From: Isochrysis galbana
Taxonomy: Eukaryota; Haptophyta; Isochrysidales; Isochrysidaceae
DNA length: 64,000 nt
NCBI GenBank assembly: GCA_018136815.1
Contig: CM030937.1
Span: 232,606-296,605 of the forward strand
Direction of reading: 5' to 3'
A program made the translations under genes and the position numbers. How positions within the stretch are numbered: the first letter of the stretch is position 1; every line of letters begins with the position of its first letter. The notes under the pieces are model-generated. The model searched no databases. It saw only the letters and a program-made list of their open reading frames with translations, and had not been told where the DNA came from. This document shows positions 9,697-20,844 of this stretch, piece by piece.

Positions 9697-11165
9697 ATGG
9701 AGAGAAGAAGAACTCCTCCAGCTTCAGTCTCCCAGGCTCGCCCAAGCAGCGCGGCAGATGGCGGAGCAGATGGCACGCCAGACCGAGCGAGAAAGGCTCG
9801 CGCACGACCTCGTTTGGGCTCATGCGCTCGAGCTAGAGGGAGAGGTGTGGCTCGTACCACAGGTGGCGCACTTTGAGCGCTCAGCGCCGACTGGAGCAAG
9901 TCTCGAGCGCTGCCCAACGACGGGGGAGCTCCGCTGCGTCGACCGTACCGACCGCACACGCAACGGTCAAACGAGGGGAGCGGCTCAAGGCCACGCTTCT
10001 CTGGACTCGGGGAACACCGAATACGAGGGACGCGAGGGGAGCGCCACCATCAGCAGTGGGTGGCGGAGTAACGCTGAGTTGCTGCTGATGGAGGGCCGGG
10101 CACAGGAGCAGCTTGAATCCGAGCGTGTAGTTTTCGACGCAGAGCTGCTTGAGGTGGGTGCACAGCTGATGCACGGCTTGCTCGCTCGCGAGCGCTCTCC
10201 ACCGATGCGGTCCACGTGCACGGAGGTTGGCGGCTGTGACCATGCCTGGGTCCTCTAGAGCCAATGCCGTCGTGCCTGCATGCATCATGGTCAACACGTC
10301 GCGGCTTCCCACCTTTCTGCGACGCGCCCCTCCGATAGGCGATAGCCACCACGGCCTTTGGCTGGAGCGATGAAATTCGACAAGCACAACTAGAGATCAT
10401 CGAGGGCCTGAGCCGGTTTGGGTACTTGCAGGGCGAGGCAGGTCAGGCAGCAACGGCAACAGAGCAGCTGCCGGCCGCCATCGAAGCGGAGAGAGTTCGA
10501 GGAGGTTTTGGTGGGTGCGTGTTCGCCGGCGGCTATTGCGAAGACTCACTTGGCCGAGTATTGCAAGCTCTCGCCGTCTCCGACGATGAGCTACGTCAGT
10601 TCTCGATCAATGGTTGCGTTATCAACATTGGTGAGTGGCTCCATCAGGCTAGACGCCTTCGCCAAAGCAGGCTCGCCTCTCCGCGAGGTCACACGCATCA
10701 TTGGCTGAAAGCGTCCCCACTTTTCCTAGCGAGATACTTTGCGCCGTCTTGCTCCCTCCCACCGTCGCGCCGCCCACGGTCCGCTTACCGACAGGCGAGG
10801 CTGTCACGCTATCCACCGAGCACGAACGGCGAGTCGGTGTGCTACTCCGCGACGTGTGTGCCGAGGTCATACGCTCGTGTGCGACAACAATCGAGCAGGA
10901 TCGCCAAATTCTTGACGGGGGGCTGATAGTTCTCGCGCGAGGGGCGGGTGAGGTGCTCGTCGATGCCGGAGGCAGTCCTGCTCTAGCGAATGAATTCGAG
11001 TGGCTCCACGCGACCCGTTTGTTGCAGGCAGTCCGTGCGAGGCTGTGCCGAAAGGAATGCCTGAAGAGTGCGCACGATCGCGCTGCCGCCTTCGTGGAGC
11101 GGCCCACTGCGATGGCCACTCTCCGTAGGCCGTGGAAGGTGCATATTCGAACCTCTGGCTGAGGC
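9697..11165 (+). CDS. Possible multi-exon gene, unknown function
   Basis: Three consecutive stretches have protein-like composition in different frames. About 9700-10140 is rich in Glu/Gln/Ala and probably helical (LAQAARQMAEQMARQTERER). About 10370-10640 also looks helical. 10735-11162 ends in TGA and includes EFEWLHATRLLQAVRARLC. Possible intron signals exist between them: GTGGGTGCAC at about 10153, GTGAGTGG at about 10630, and TTTTCCTAG before 10731. I could not make the phases agree, so the structure is unproven. No family was recognised. It could also be decayed transposon sequence. 11166-11950 downstream shows nothing recognisable. Confidence 0.25.
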
Positions 11166-11949
11166 GGATCATGGATCATGGCGAGAAAAACCCTTGTGAA
11201 ATGAATGCGCGTTATACACTTTGGAAAGGTTGAGGATGCCATCCACTGCTATTGTGACTACCCGCTCCAGGGATGCCGTTGCCATCGCCCTTGTTCATGG
11301 CTACCTCCCAATTCTGCTCCCCATCCCGTCGTTTCTTGTTGCTTCTTGCCTTCGGCTTGCGTCCGGCTCGTGAAAGCTCGGGACTCGGGGCCCTGATTAA
11401 GAAGCCCTTGTGCATGCACAGTGGATGTGCTAGGGCAGACAACCCTCCCACAGCCCGCATGGATGCCGCCCTCTGCCTTGCTAGCTGCAGGTTGCCACTG
11501 CTAGGGCGTTCTAATTTTGTCAAACAGTGATTTATACCTCTACTCACGCATGTGTAGGGGGTTGCATTTTTGGCCGTTCTTCAAAGCCAAAGCCAAAGAA
11601 AGCAAAATCTTGAGGGGCTTTGGCTTGCCTGCCGCCACAAACAAATTGCCGAGGAAAATGTTGGGTTTCACTCCTTACCCCCCCTCCCCTTTCGTTGCGC
11701 TCTACTAGGAGACCCTCGCATCTCATCGTTTAGCTCGCGCGTGACGTGCCGAGCCTGTCGTGATATCTCGCCGTCTTTCGCCGTTGGCTGTTCGACTACT
11801 CATATATCGGAGAACAGGAGATGCCGCGTTGTAACTTGGGTGCCGCCACACCGCCCATACATCCAGGTAAAACTCTCGTAAAGTTGCAGCGTTGATTCCT
11901 GCGGTCTGCCGCGCCGGCCGCCGATTCTACACCTCATCGTCCGGACCGG

Positions 11950-12985
11950 AAACACCTCAATTGGCCTTGGGGCGCGACAGGCGGGCCGCGACCGGCCGTT
12001 CCGGACCTGCCTTGAACTCCCAACAGCCGCCTAGCCGGGCCCCATGCGTTCACGCCCCCCCTTGATCCGAAATCTTGAGTAAGCTTGTGAATAGGTTTGG
12101 ATTTGGGCTAACATATTTGAACCTAATAGTGCATTTTGGCTAACATATTAGATATAGATAGTGCCCTACGGCTAACATATTAGATACAGATAGTGCGCTT
12201 CGCTCGCCTATTAATAGTATTATCAGTATTATCAGTATTACTGGTACATAAGTAGTAAGTATAAGTATAAGTAGCGCCTGCAATCGCGTACGCGTACGCA
12301 CGTACAACGACGTACATCTATATGAGACAACAAAAAGCCATAGATAGGACATAGGACCCACACAGAGCCCCACGCACGCACCACACACACGGTAGTTTGA
12401 AGCCCCGGGGTTCGAACCCACTTGACGTTGCCACCACGGACGAGCTCCGCGCCTAGTTTCGACAGCGTGTGTGTCAGCGTGTCGGGGTCGGTCGGGGGGG
12501 GGGGCTATTAATACATTAATAGTAGGTTTGGCGGCCACGGCTAACATATTAGATACTAATAGTGCACATCGGCTAACATATTAGATACTAATAGTGAGAT
12601 TTGCCAAGTAGATACCTAATATCTAGATAGTAGGCTAACATGTTCACAAGCTTAATCTTGAGAGCTGGTGTGTGGGGTGTTCACCTCTCACCTCCGCCTT
12701 CACCACAATGGCGTGCGCCGAGACCGCAAGGCCGACAAATCTGGCTGCTAGGGCTGCATCTGTGGATAGAAAGCCTGGTGGGCCATTATCCATTATATCT
12801 CAAGGGATGACTGAGAAAGCGCCGGCAGCGCGCCCAGCCGCGCTCGAAAGTTGGGCACTCTGGCCTCTGGCCCATTCGGTTGAGTAACGTTGGCGTAGTC
12901 ATCGGATGCACACACGGCTGGTTACGGAGCAATGCGCGCGGGCGGCGGCGGCGATTGGCGTGGCTGCTGGGGGTCCCAGGCAGGA
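11950..12985. repeat. Inverted sister copy of the 7165-7690 repeat, interrupted by a transposon
   Basis: 11950-12079 and 12655-12985 together are the reverse complement of about 7165-7690, including one 204-bp unit (12786-12985). The interruption at 12080-12654 is a separate insertion with its own terminal repeats and target duplication. Divergence between the two copies is visible but moderate. Confidence 0.65.
12080..12654. mobile_element. 575-bp non-autonomous hAT-like transposon (MITE)
   Basis: The ends form a perfect 12-bp inverted repeat, TAAGCTTGTGAA at 12080-12091 and TTCACAAGCTTA at 12643-12654. It is bounded by an 8-bp direct duplication ATCTTGAG (12072-12079 and 12655-12662). The uninterrupted sister repeat near 7555 has a single ATTTTGAG at the same place, confirming insertion. 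An 8-bp target duplication is characteristic of the hAT superfamily. Subterminal repeats of about 31 bp with core GGCTAACATATTAGATA occur three times near the left end (about 12107, 12139, 12171) and twice near the right (about 12540, 12572). No transposase is encoded. The middle contains a B-box-like palindrome GGGTTCGAACCC (12408-12419). Confidence 0.85.
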
Positions 12986-12995
12986 TGTTCCGTGG

Positions 12996-13055
12996 GGGGT
13001 CTCTCCGCGCTCCGCGAGGGAAAGGACGCGATCTCTCTCCGAGATTGGCGCCTGT
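12996..13055 (+). repeat. Approximately 57-bp segment shared with 59568-59622
   Basis: GGTCTCTCCGCGCTCCGCGA and the following roughly 37 bases are nearly identical at both places and in the same orientation. At 59.6 kb it directly follows a hAT transposase remnant. In one frame it encodes LSALREGKDAISLRDW. Flanks differ, so it is a short scrap of a common element. Confidence 0.6.
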
Positions 13056-13198
13056 CGTCCTGGTCGTTCGTTCTCGTTCTCTCGTTCGCGCTTTCGCTCC
13101 TCGTTCTCGCTCTCGCCCCTCGTTCATAACACCCACCTTACACCACAAGTCTCAAACAACCGCTCACTCTCACCCTCGCTCTCACTCTCGTCCTCGCT

Positions 13199-13438
13199 AT
13201 GTCCGCCTCGTCGCCCCACTCTGCAGCTCCCAAGCCCGCCTCCCTGCCTCCTCTGGAGACGGGTGAACCCGTCATGTGCCCGTCGCCAACTTCCGCCGTG
13301 CCTCTCGTCGCTTCCCTTCCGTCCCCTGCGTTCCAATCTGAGGTAGTGGTAACCTCGGATCCGTCAGGCGTACGATTCGCGGATGCGATAGGACGGGGGA
13401 GCGGCGCGCGCACTCCATTAACTAAACTATTTGTTTAA
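13199..13438 (+). CDS. Short hypothetical ORF, 79 aa
   Basis: It starts at an ATG after a CT-rich leader (13060-13198) and encodes a Ser/Pro-rich peptide ending TPLTKLFV. It resembles the disordered N-terminus of a gag or ORF1 protein more than a complete host protein. No family was recognised. It may be the truncated 5' end of a retroelement. 13439-13909 has no convincing gene and probably includes the 3' flank of the kinesin gene. Confidence 0.2.
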   Translation: MSASSPHSAAPKPASLPPLETGEPVMCPSPTSAVPLVASLPSPAFQSEVVVTSDPSGVRFADAIGRGSGARTPLTKLFV

Positions 13439-13909
13439 CGATAGTTCGGGCCAACGGGGGCTACGAATGCGGCGGGAAATGTAACCGTTAGAGGCGCCCA
13501 CAAACCGAGCGCCAATGGCTACGGTTTCGACCACTCTACCCACGAAACAAAGGAACTTGCATCTGATTTGAGGCGGAAGCACGGGCAACCGGTTGAAAGA
13601 GCAAGTGAAAGAAGGCATGAGCCCATTCCCTCCCCATTCATCCAAGTCAACAACTCGAATCTTCAAGAAATCCTATGCCCTATGAGCTCTACAAGCTCAC
13701 ACCACTGAGGATGACAAAACATTAAGTGCCATTTTCAGACATGACAGGCATCGGCGTAAAGCAACAAAGAACCAATCGACAACCGTGTACACCAGCACGC
13801 AGAGCTCGGAGTATGATTGTTCAACATGCGCAGCCCTAGTTCTCCCAACTCGGAAATGGAAGTGTGCAAGGGAGGTGCGAAGGCGTTGTATGGATACCGC
13901 ATGGCACTA

Positions 13910-16900
13910 TCAGCGAGCACGGCTTGGCGCAAGACTAGATATGTCTGCCTTGCCTATTCGAGAGCGGGGGCGAGCAATCCTGCGCTCTTGTGGATTGTAG
14001 TTCTCGTTAGAGACGTGTGTGGTTGCTTTCACTCCCTGGCCCTTGGTATGCTTTTGTGCATCTGCACTTTGTTTGCCGGAAAAAGAGGGCCCTACAGGTG
14101 ACGACCCGGTCGGTTGCAGTGGCGCGTCCGGTGGCGGTGGTGGGGCGGCAGGTGGCAGCGGCGGCGATGCTGCATCGACGTGAGACCCGCATGCGTCCGG
14201 TGGAAGCGGCGGTGGAAGCGGTGGCGGAGGGGCATCGAGCGCGTGCGTAATCATTGCCTGTCCTTGCTCCTCAACAACTGGAAGAGGTTCCCGTGCAAAA
14301 GCGGTGTTCGTCGTCCTCGCAACTGTACGCCTGTGCGAAGAGCGTTTAGATCGAGATCGCCCTCGTGACGTGTCGACAAATTCGAAACGCTTGTCTGGCG
14401 GGTCTTCATCCGGCTCGAACGCAATCTCTTTGGGTGGTTCCGCCGGAACCTCCACCAAAATTGGCCATGCAATGTTGTCTTCTTCAGTTTCCGATGGCGG
14501 CAAGGTTGTGTTCGGACAACAATGCTGCGACGAAGGACTCTGTGGTTTGCGACGCGTCGGAGACGGCACTGGTGGCTCGCAAGCTTGCAGCGAGTCGACC
14601 TTAGCAAGCGATGAGTAGCTGTCGCTGGTTGCCTGCTCAACATTCTTGTAGAAGTCGCCGACTCGTGTCGGCGCCGTTGGAGGGGAGATGCTACGGTCGG
14701 GACTGCTGCCTTGGAGGTGATTCAGCGAGTCTCGGTAAGGACCATCATTAGTCAGATGGGTTGCGCCAAGTGACTCATGAGCTGGGCTACTTCTGATCAC
14801 ACTCTCTAGCTCGGCTCCCTTTGTACCAATCCGCACTGAGTTACCTTCGTCGATGGATGAAGTAGCGGCAGCAATTGGTGTTGGGCATCTCACGACATCA
14901 CTTGCATCGTCGAGGAGCCGATCTGTGCCCGGCTGGCTTGCAGTCTGCGATCTCAAGCAAGTTTGCCGGTTGGACGCAGCAATACTAACTCCTGATGCAA
15001 ACGATCCAGTCCGGGAGGGACCGTGCGAGGATGGCGGTGTTGATGAGGGTGGTGTAGGCTCATAGTTGTCTGCTGACACCTCCGAGGAGGAGTTCGGAGA
15101 GTGCTCCTCTACACAAGGTGACAATGTAGACGAAAGAGGAATCGGCTGTGAAATTCCCTCGAAGGCAAGTGGTGAGGTTGGAACTGCCGACTCTTGACCA
15201 CCAATTATGTGAATATCGGCATTGCCAGCGGACTCTACCAACATCTCGCCGTGTGTGGACACCATTCGGCCAAGAGAGAGAGGAGTCGCCTCGTTCAGCT
15301 GTGGGGGCGCAATCCCTCCTCCGGCCGTCGAGCATCGAGGCATCTCCACAGCGACTCTCAAACTGGACAACGGCGTGCTGTTCGCCAAACGCCCAAAGGA
15401 TGCTAGAGGCATCACGGACTTGCGGCGCTGTTTTGCACCTACTGCCTCGAGCTTCGCGCTCGCAAGAGCTTGCAATTGCTCCTTCAATTGAACAATCTCT
15501 GCCTCCGCGGCGTCTGCCCGTCGGCCGCGTGCAGCAAGGGCCTCCAACTCGAGGATGCGCTCGTGCTGTTCCGCGAGTTGCGACCGAAGCCCAGAAATGG
15601 TCATCTCAGCCTCATCATCTGCACCTTCAAGCTCGGCCCTCAGTCGAGCCGACTCCACTTCAACAACGATGCGTCGCAAGGCGTCGATCCCGTCTCGGGA
15701 CGAACGTTTGTCGGATGAAGAGCGCCTTTTGGGCGCAACACCATGCAGCACCTACATCAAGAAGTCAGATGAGAGGACTAACTAGGGTCAACACCAACAT
15801 TGCACCGGAGCAACACAGACGCACAATTTCGGGTGCAGGTATCGACGTTGCTCAATGGTAATTGTAATTGTACATGATGGACGAAACAAGAGGACCGACC
15901 ACGGGCCTGTGTTGCTTGGGATGCGCACCTGCACACGCTCAAGCATGTCATGCAACTCCTCCGCTTCGTCGTCTCTCCGCCGAAGCGCCTCCTCCAACTC
16001 GGATACGGTGCGCGCACTTTCATTTAGCTCCTCCTGTAAAGCTTCTACTGCCTCACGCGCAGCCGTCAACTCTGCACGGAGCCCATCTGCTTCTGCAGGC
16101 CCAGAGAGCGCTTCACGCCAGGCACGCGCCTCCGACTCGTCGACGACATTTGAAACTGTTCCGCCTTGTACCGTTGACCCCAAAACCACCTCCCCACGAC
16201 GCAGCCTCTCGACTTCGGCGCGCGCTGCCTTCAGCTGTGACCTGAGGCGGTCAGCTTGCTCTTGCAACTGCTCTTGTGAGAGCAGAGTATTTACCACTGC
16301 GGCGTTACGGATTGTTTTCGCACGCGTGGCAAACTGTAGCGTGGACTTCGTTTCTGACTCGTTGTCCGCTGAAGGCGAGCAGGCCACCAGCAGTAGTGTC
16401 TTGGAGTTGCCGCCGAGAGACTCTTGAAGGATTCGGGTGAGCTTTGAGTTGCGGTATGGCACCTGCATGCAGTGAGAGGACCAAGCATGACCAGCTCAGA
16501 CCGGAACCAAGCAGGATCCATTGTCCTGTTTCTGCGTGCAACCTCAGGTGTAGCTTTGGGCAAACGCACATGAGGTCGGGCGTCGGCGAGCGCCGATATG
16601 ACTAAGCAGAGGGCAGACAGCGAGGTGTTGATCTTCTTGGCCTCCTCGAGCGTCTCACCCTTGGCGCCTGTCTTGCTGACCTTTTCAGAGCCTGCAAGAT
16701 CTGCCACGTTTAGTTTGGAGACACGGACGGTGCCATCTGGCAACTGCTGACGAAGTGTCAATGTAAGCAAAGCGTGCGAACGCGAAGATTGTGCGTTCAT
16801 CAGGGTGGACCCGATGATCCGGTTGGCGTTGCCACACTCAAGGCACTCCAATACATCTGCCTCACTTGTGACGTACACCTGCGACAGCCCCTCCACAAAT

Positions 16901-17501
16901 ACACCCTTGCACGACTTGCTGGACCCTTCGCGAATCGAGAGGCCCCCGGCTTTCGCGCCGGCTCCGTGTGGCTGCAGGAGGTCCCGCACGACCTCCTTGT
17001 AGATCTCCAGGTAGGAGCAGGAGATGATGAACTCAGATCCTGGGAAAAGGGGAATGAGGCCCTGTTGAGTCGACAACGTTCTGTGGCATGCTGGTGAAAT
17101 AGCAGGGCTCGGACGAAGCAGGTTATTCGAACACACGCACCGCTCGTGTCATCACAGACGTGCTCGAAGATCCGCGTCACTGCGCGAGGCAGCAGACCGG
17201 GGTCGGCCGAGGAACCCGTGACAGAGTGGGTCTTTCCCGAGCCAGTCTGGCCGTATGCAAGGATCGTGCCATTATAGCCCTGGAGCACTGCCTCGACAAT
17301 GGCCGAAACGTGTTGATACGTGTCATCCTGGGTGGCCTCTGGCGGCAGCACTTGGTCTAGCGCGAAGGCGGTCGCGTCGTCCCCGGAGAGGCTGACCGAG
17401 CGGCCATCGTGGCCAAAGCGGAACTTCTGTGCGGACCCAGCTTCACGAGCTGAGGGAGGGCGGAAGCGAGCGACGACGCGGATGTTCTCGTCTGCCGACA
17501 T
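13910..17501 (-). CDS. Kinesin heavy chain-like motor protein, four exons, about 1068 aa
   Basis: This is a microtubule motor that hydrolyses ATP to move cargo. The inferred exons are 17501-17141, 17039-16570, 16462-15929 and 15751-13910. The joined frame is continuous: 361+470+534+1842 nt make 1069 codons with the stop. The N-terminal motor has the P-loop GQTGSGKTH (residues 84-92), switch I NAQSSRSH (202-209) and switch II DLAGSE (234-239), followed by YRNSKLTRILQESLGGNSKT and a kinesin-1-like neck start FATRAKTIRNAAVVN. Exons 3-4 encode coiled coil (about 340-560). The long tail is Ser-rich and then polyproline (PPPPLPPPLPPDA) near the C-terminus. The usual SALGNVISAL reads SALCLVISAL here. 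The ATG at 17501 is chosen because the motor begins at once (ENIRVVARFRP). Introns of 101, 107 and 177 bp begin GTGCG. Class is closest to kinesin-1 by motor motifs, but the tail is not typical. Confidence 0.9.
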
Positions 17502-18134
17502 GCAATGGGATCGACTCGAGCCGGCCGCCGTGGCCCAGGCCAGCAAGCGTTAGGGCGGAGGGAGGAAGGGAGAGGGAGAGAGAGAGAGGCCCTCGTGGGC
17601 TCGGCGAGCGCCGACGGGCCGCACGTTCAAAAGCGGAGGGCGGAAGGGGAAGGCGGGAGGGGGAGGGGGAGGGGGGGGAGGCTCTAAAAAAAAACTGCCT
17701 GCTGTGAGCAGCGAGCAGCCCGTGCTTCTCCCAGTTTGCGCTCATCTGCGACTGCGACTGGGATTGGGATTGGCATAAAAGAGGGATTTTGAAGGTGCCA
17801 ACAGAGTCTCGACGGGAGGGGGGGGGGGGCTCAACAGGATTTTCTTCTCTATTGAGTTATTGTTGGGCCCCTTTCACAAAAGGCCGAGTTCGCTCGCGGG
17901 GGGTCCCACTCCTACACCTACATGTGAAACACAGTGGGGGCTGCTTCCAAACACAGCAAAAACAGTCTGTGTTTGGCCATTGAAGAAACACAGTGAAAAA
18001 CAGTGGGAAACACAGATGCCGGGGCTCTTGGCTCGCGGACTCGCATATGTACTTTTTTGCACTACTTTCTACTTTTACTTTTACTTTATACTTTATACCC
18101 TTTTTTGTCAAAAACTATCGTTATAGTTTCAGCG
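17502..18134. other. Intergenic region between kinesin and LINE ORF1
   Basis: Upstream of the kinesin ATG there is a purine-rich tract on the plus strand (17555-17690), then A8 and a GC-rich segment. 17920-18020 contains several AAACACAG/ACACAGTG repeats. 18060-18100 has a TACTTTTACTTT-type tract leading to AAACTATCGTTATAGTTTCA just before the LINE ORF1 ATG. That last motif recurs in degraded form at about 24589. No promoter element is certain. Confidence 0.4.
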
Positions 18135-19457
18135 ATGGAGCGCGCGCCGACCGCTCCCGATCCCCAGCCTCCCGCCGTCACGACGCCCCACAGGGGCCGC
18201 CCCAAGCCGCCGGAGCCGAAGCGCTCGCAGGCCGCCCCACTGACTGACAGCGACGTCGATATGATCCTCCCACCCTCGCCTCCCCACCAGGCGCAGAAGC
18301 AGGGAACAGGGAGGGCCCTGTTCCCTGCAGACCAGCAGGGCCAGACTCTGGCTCTGCCGCCTGCCCCCACTGGCCTGTTGGCCCATCAAGGACTCCCCAT
18401 GGTGGGTGGCAGCCTGGCTGCCACCCCCATGGTGGCAACTCCTACCAGCAGTGCACCCCTCGTGGGCGGGCACTACACACAACAAACAATTCTTGGGGCC
18501 TTTACGGCTTCCAACCCTCTGAACAACACTGCACAGAAGTCATACGCTGAGGCGGCCGGCCCCAAAGGAAAGCACCCCCATGAAGCAAGGCAAGCTCCAC
18601 CTCCATCTTCCCAACAGCCCCAGCCGCCCTCGCGTAAGCGAGCGGACCCACAGTCGGACCCAAAGCCGACTCCACCCGTAGCCACACAATTCGCTTCTCC
18701 CCCTCATGGTCAAGATGAGGAGGAAGAACCGGAGGATACTCCATTCTACATTCAGCTAGCACAGCTAGCGGAGGACAAGAAGGACATCAAGAGCGAGGAC
18801 ATAGCTACCTATATGAAGTTTCTTCTCTCCAAGTTGGAAGGCTTGGACGCTACCCCCGATGGGATGGACAAAGGCCGCAAAGGTCCTTGGATATTCTACG
18901 TCGATGACGACGCCCACGAACAATTCAAGGCCGCGTACGGCGACAAAATCCAAGCCACCCTATCGGGCGTCCCGCACGAGTTTGCAATCACCTATGGGGC
19001 ATTGGCCGATTCAGCCCCTCGCAAGTCGAGCGCGATCCGATCCTCTCTAAAGGAGGTGGCAACGTATATCGTCTTTCGCATTTTTGACCCGGTCAAGGCA
19101 TACAAGACCAAGACCCGCCACCTGGCTAGCGCGCTGGAGCGTGAAGCCAATCAAAAACCGCGCACTGGTCTGACACCTTTTCGCGTGAGGGGGACACTTG
19201 GGTGGAGCGAAAGCAGAAGCATTTTTTTTGGATCAGTCGCGAAAACACTTCACTCAACCGAATCATTTATAATCACAGTATCTAGCAGAAAAAAAGTTTC
19301 GTTACAGGTCCATAGTACAGGACGAGCCCAGCGACGTCGAGCAGACCGACCGGCGTCGTCGAAGATGAAGCGGAGGGCCAGCTGTGTGGCAAGGGGGCCT
19401 AATGCGAGGGAGAGGAGCAACTCCTCAGAGAGGAGCTGTGGGGAAGGAGATGTCTGA
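18135..19457 (+). pseudogene. LINE-type ORF1-like protein, probably truncated
   Basis: From the ATG at 18135 the frame encodes a proline-rich, basic N-terminus with an AT-hook-like HRGRPKPPEPKR. A low-complexity stretch follows, then a folded-looking region (about residues 200-355) including GPWIFYVDDDAHEQFKAAYG. After about 19200 (GTLGWSE) the composition changes abruptly and the rest of the frame looks non-coding, so the original protein probably broke there. It is assigned to LINE ORF1 because the leader and first codons (ACTATCGTTA...GAGCGCGCGCCGA) recur at 24589 beside LINE sequence. RNA binding is the usual ORF1 role; no RRM or zinc knuckle is visible. It could instead be the gag of another element. 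Confidence 0.4.
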
Positions 19458-20495
19458 GTGGGGGCGCTATACCCTTGCGCTAGGCATGAGCAGCGACGCC
19501 GCCTCAAGACATGTCCTCCCTCTTGTCTTGAGTCGGAATTATTGGTGCTTGAAAAAGAGGGCGAGGGGGGTTGTGCTTCTTGGGTTGTTGGTAGTTGGAA
19601 GAGGGAGTGGGAGAGGGATTCAGGTATTGGAAGAGGGCCCAAAGGGCTCTGCGTTGTAGGTGCTTGTGGCCCACAAGATTGGTGTGAAAACGATAAGTGT
19701 AAGTGTACGAGAACGAGAACGAGAGCGACAAACGAAGAACGACAGACGACAGACGATCCGAAGCCGATGGACCGACGAGATGACACTACACTCACGTCAA
19801 CGACACTCTCCACACTAACGTATCCCTATCACGGAACGCACAGGAACCCGCTGACAGATCGAACAAGGAAGAGAATGCCGACAAGAGAGCGACGGGGCGA
19901 CGGACGATCCGACGGGGGCGACAGTTACGCACAGGAATAAGGAGGGAATCTTTCGAAAACCCTTACGGGATTTGATGAAGACCGAAGTAAAATAGCGCCA
20001 CGGTATAATCCAACGGCCAACACCTGAGGGGGAATCAGGGTCACGCAAGGGGGCGGTTCCTTGCACCGGCGATACCTGAACGCGCGACTTCGCCTAAAAC
20101 GCGAGGAGCACGCAAGGAGGTAAGCCAGGTGAGGGGCAAGCAGGCGACAAGGGAGGCGACAAAGGAGGCGAGGGCAACAAGGGCGAATGTAGAATGTAGG
20201 ATCCTGCGACGGTGACTCGTGGCTAGCCTGCAAGGAGGGGACATAGAAACGCAAACAACTTCTAAAACAAAAAGGTCGATCGCGGATGCGACAGAGGTAA
20301 AAAAAGGAGGGGGTGTAGTTTGGTCACGGAGAGGACCCGTGGGGGGAAAGGGCTGGGGAGGGGGGGAGAGGAGGGAAATGGGCTCGCGCCAACCTTTCGT
20401 GGCAACGTTCTCCCGCGCTTCTAAAACCAAGCATCGTAGACGAATTTATGATAGGGAGGTCTGCCCATGCCTAGGAGGGTTCCCATTTCACATCC

Positions 20496-20535
20496 GGAGG
20501 CCCCCTGGGGCCCTCCTAGGGCCCCTAGGGGCTCC
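20496..20535. other. Strong GC hairpin, with a second palindrome at 20571-20585
   Basis: The two halves around a CCT loop are nearly perfect inverted repeats (core GGGGCCCT/AGGGCCCC, outer GGAG/CTCC, small bulges). Forty bases downstream GTCCTCCTGGAGGAC is a 7-bp stem with a one-base centre. The rest of 19458-20844 shows no gene. A purine-rich tract (20727-20775) precedes the CDC123 start. Confidence 0.55.
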
Positions 20536-20844
20536 CAATATAGCCATATGTACTAAAAACATGTGGACCGTCCTCCTGGAGGACTAGGCACCTACTAGGG
20601 TTAAGCACGGCACTCTTCTCGCAGTCTTGTAGTCTTGTAGAGGGGGTGAGTGAGGTAGTATTATAATTTCCCTATGTAGACTGGCAACAACTCTCTCTCC
20701 TGCGGCGCCTCCGTCGGGCCGCGTGGGAGAGAGAGAGAGAGAGAGAGGGAAAGAGGGAGGGAGGGAGAGAGAGACTTACCAGAGACGAAGGAAGCACAGT
20801 CCTCCGCCCCCGCCACCCCCACCCCCGCCCGCCTTCTCCCTCCC

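Noticed and set aside
8340-9959. Very long open frames of Arg/Glu or Ser/Leu/Phe repeats
   Set aside because: They are translations of the 9-bp CT microsatellite, open in several frames because the unit is a multiple of three.
12400-12425. tRNA gene or tRNA-derived SINE suggested by GGGTTCGAACCC
   Set aside because: The motif matches a B box but the arms do not fold into a T stem, and no A box or acceptor stem is found.
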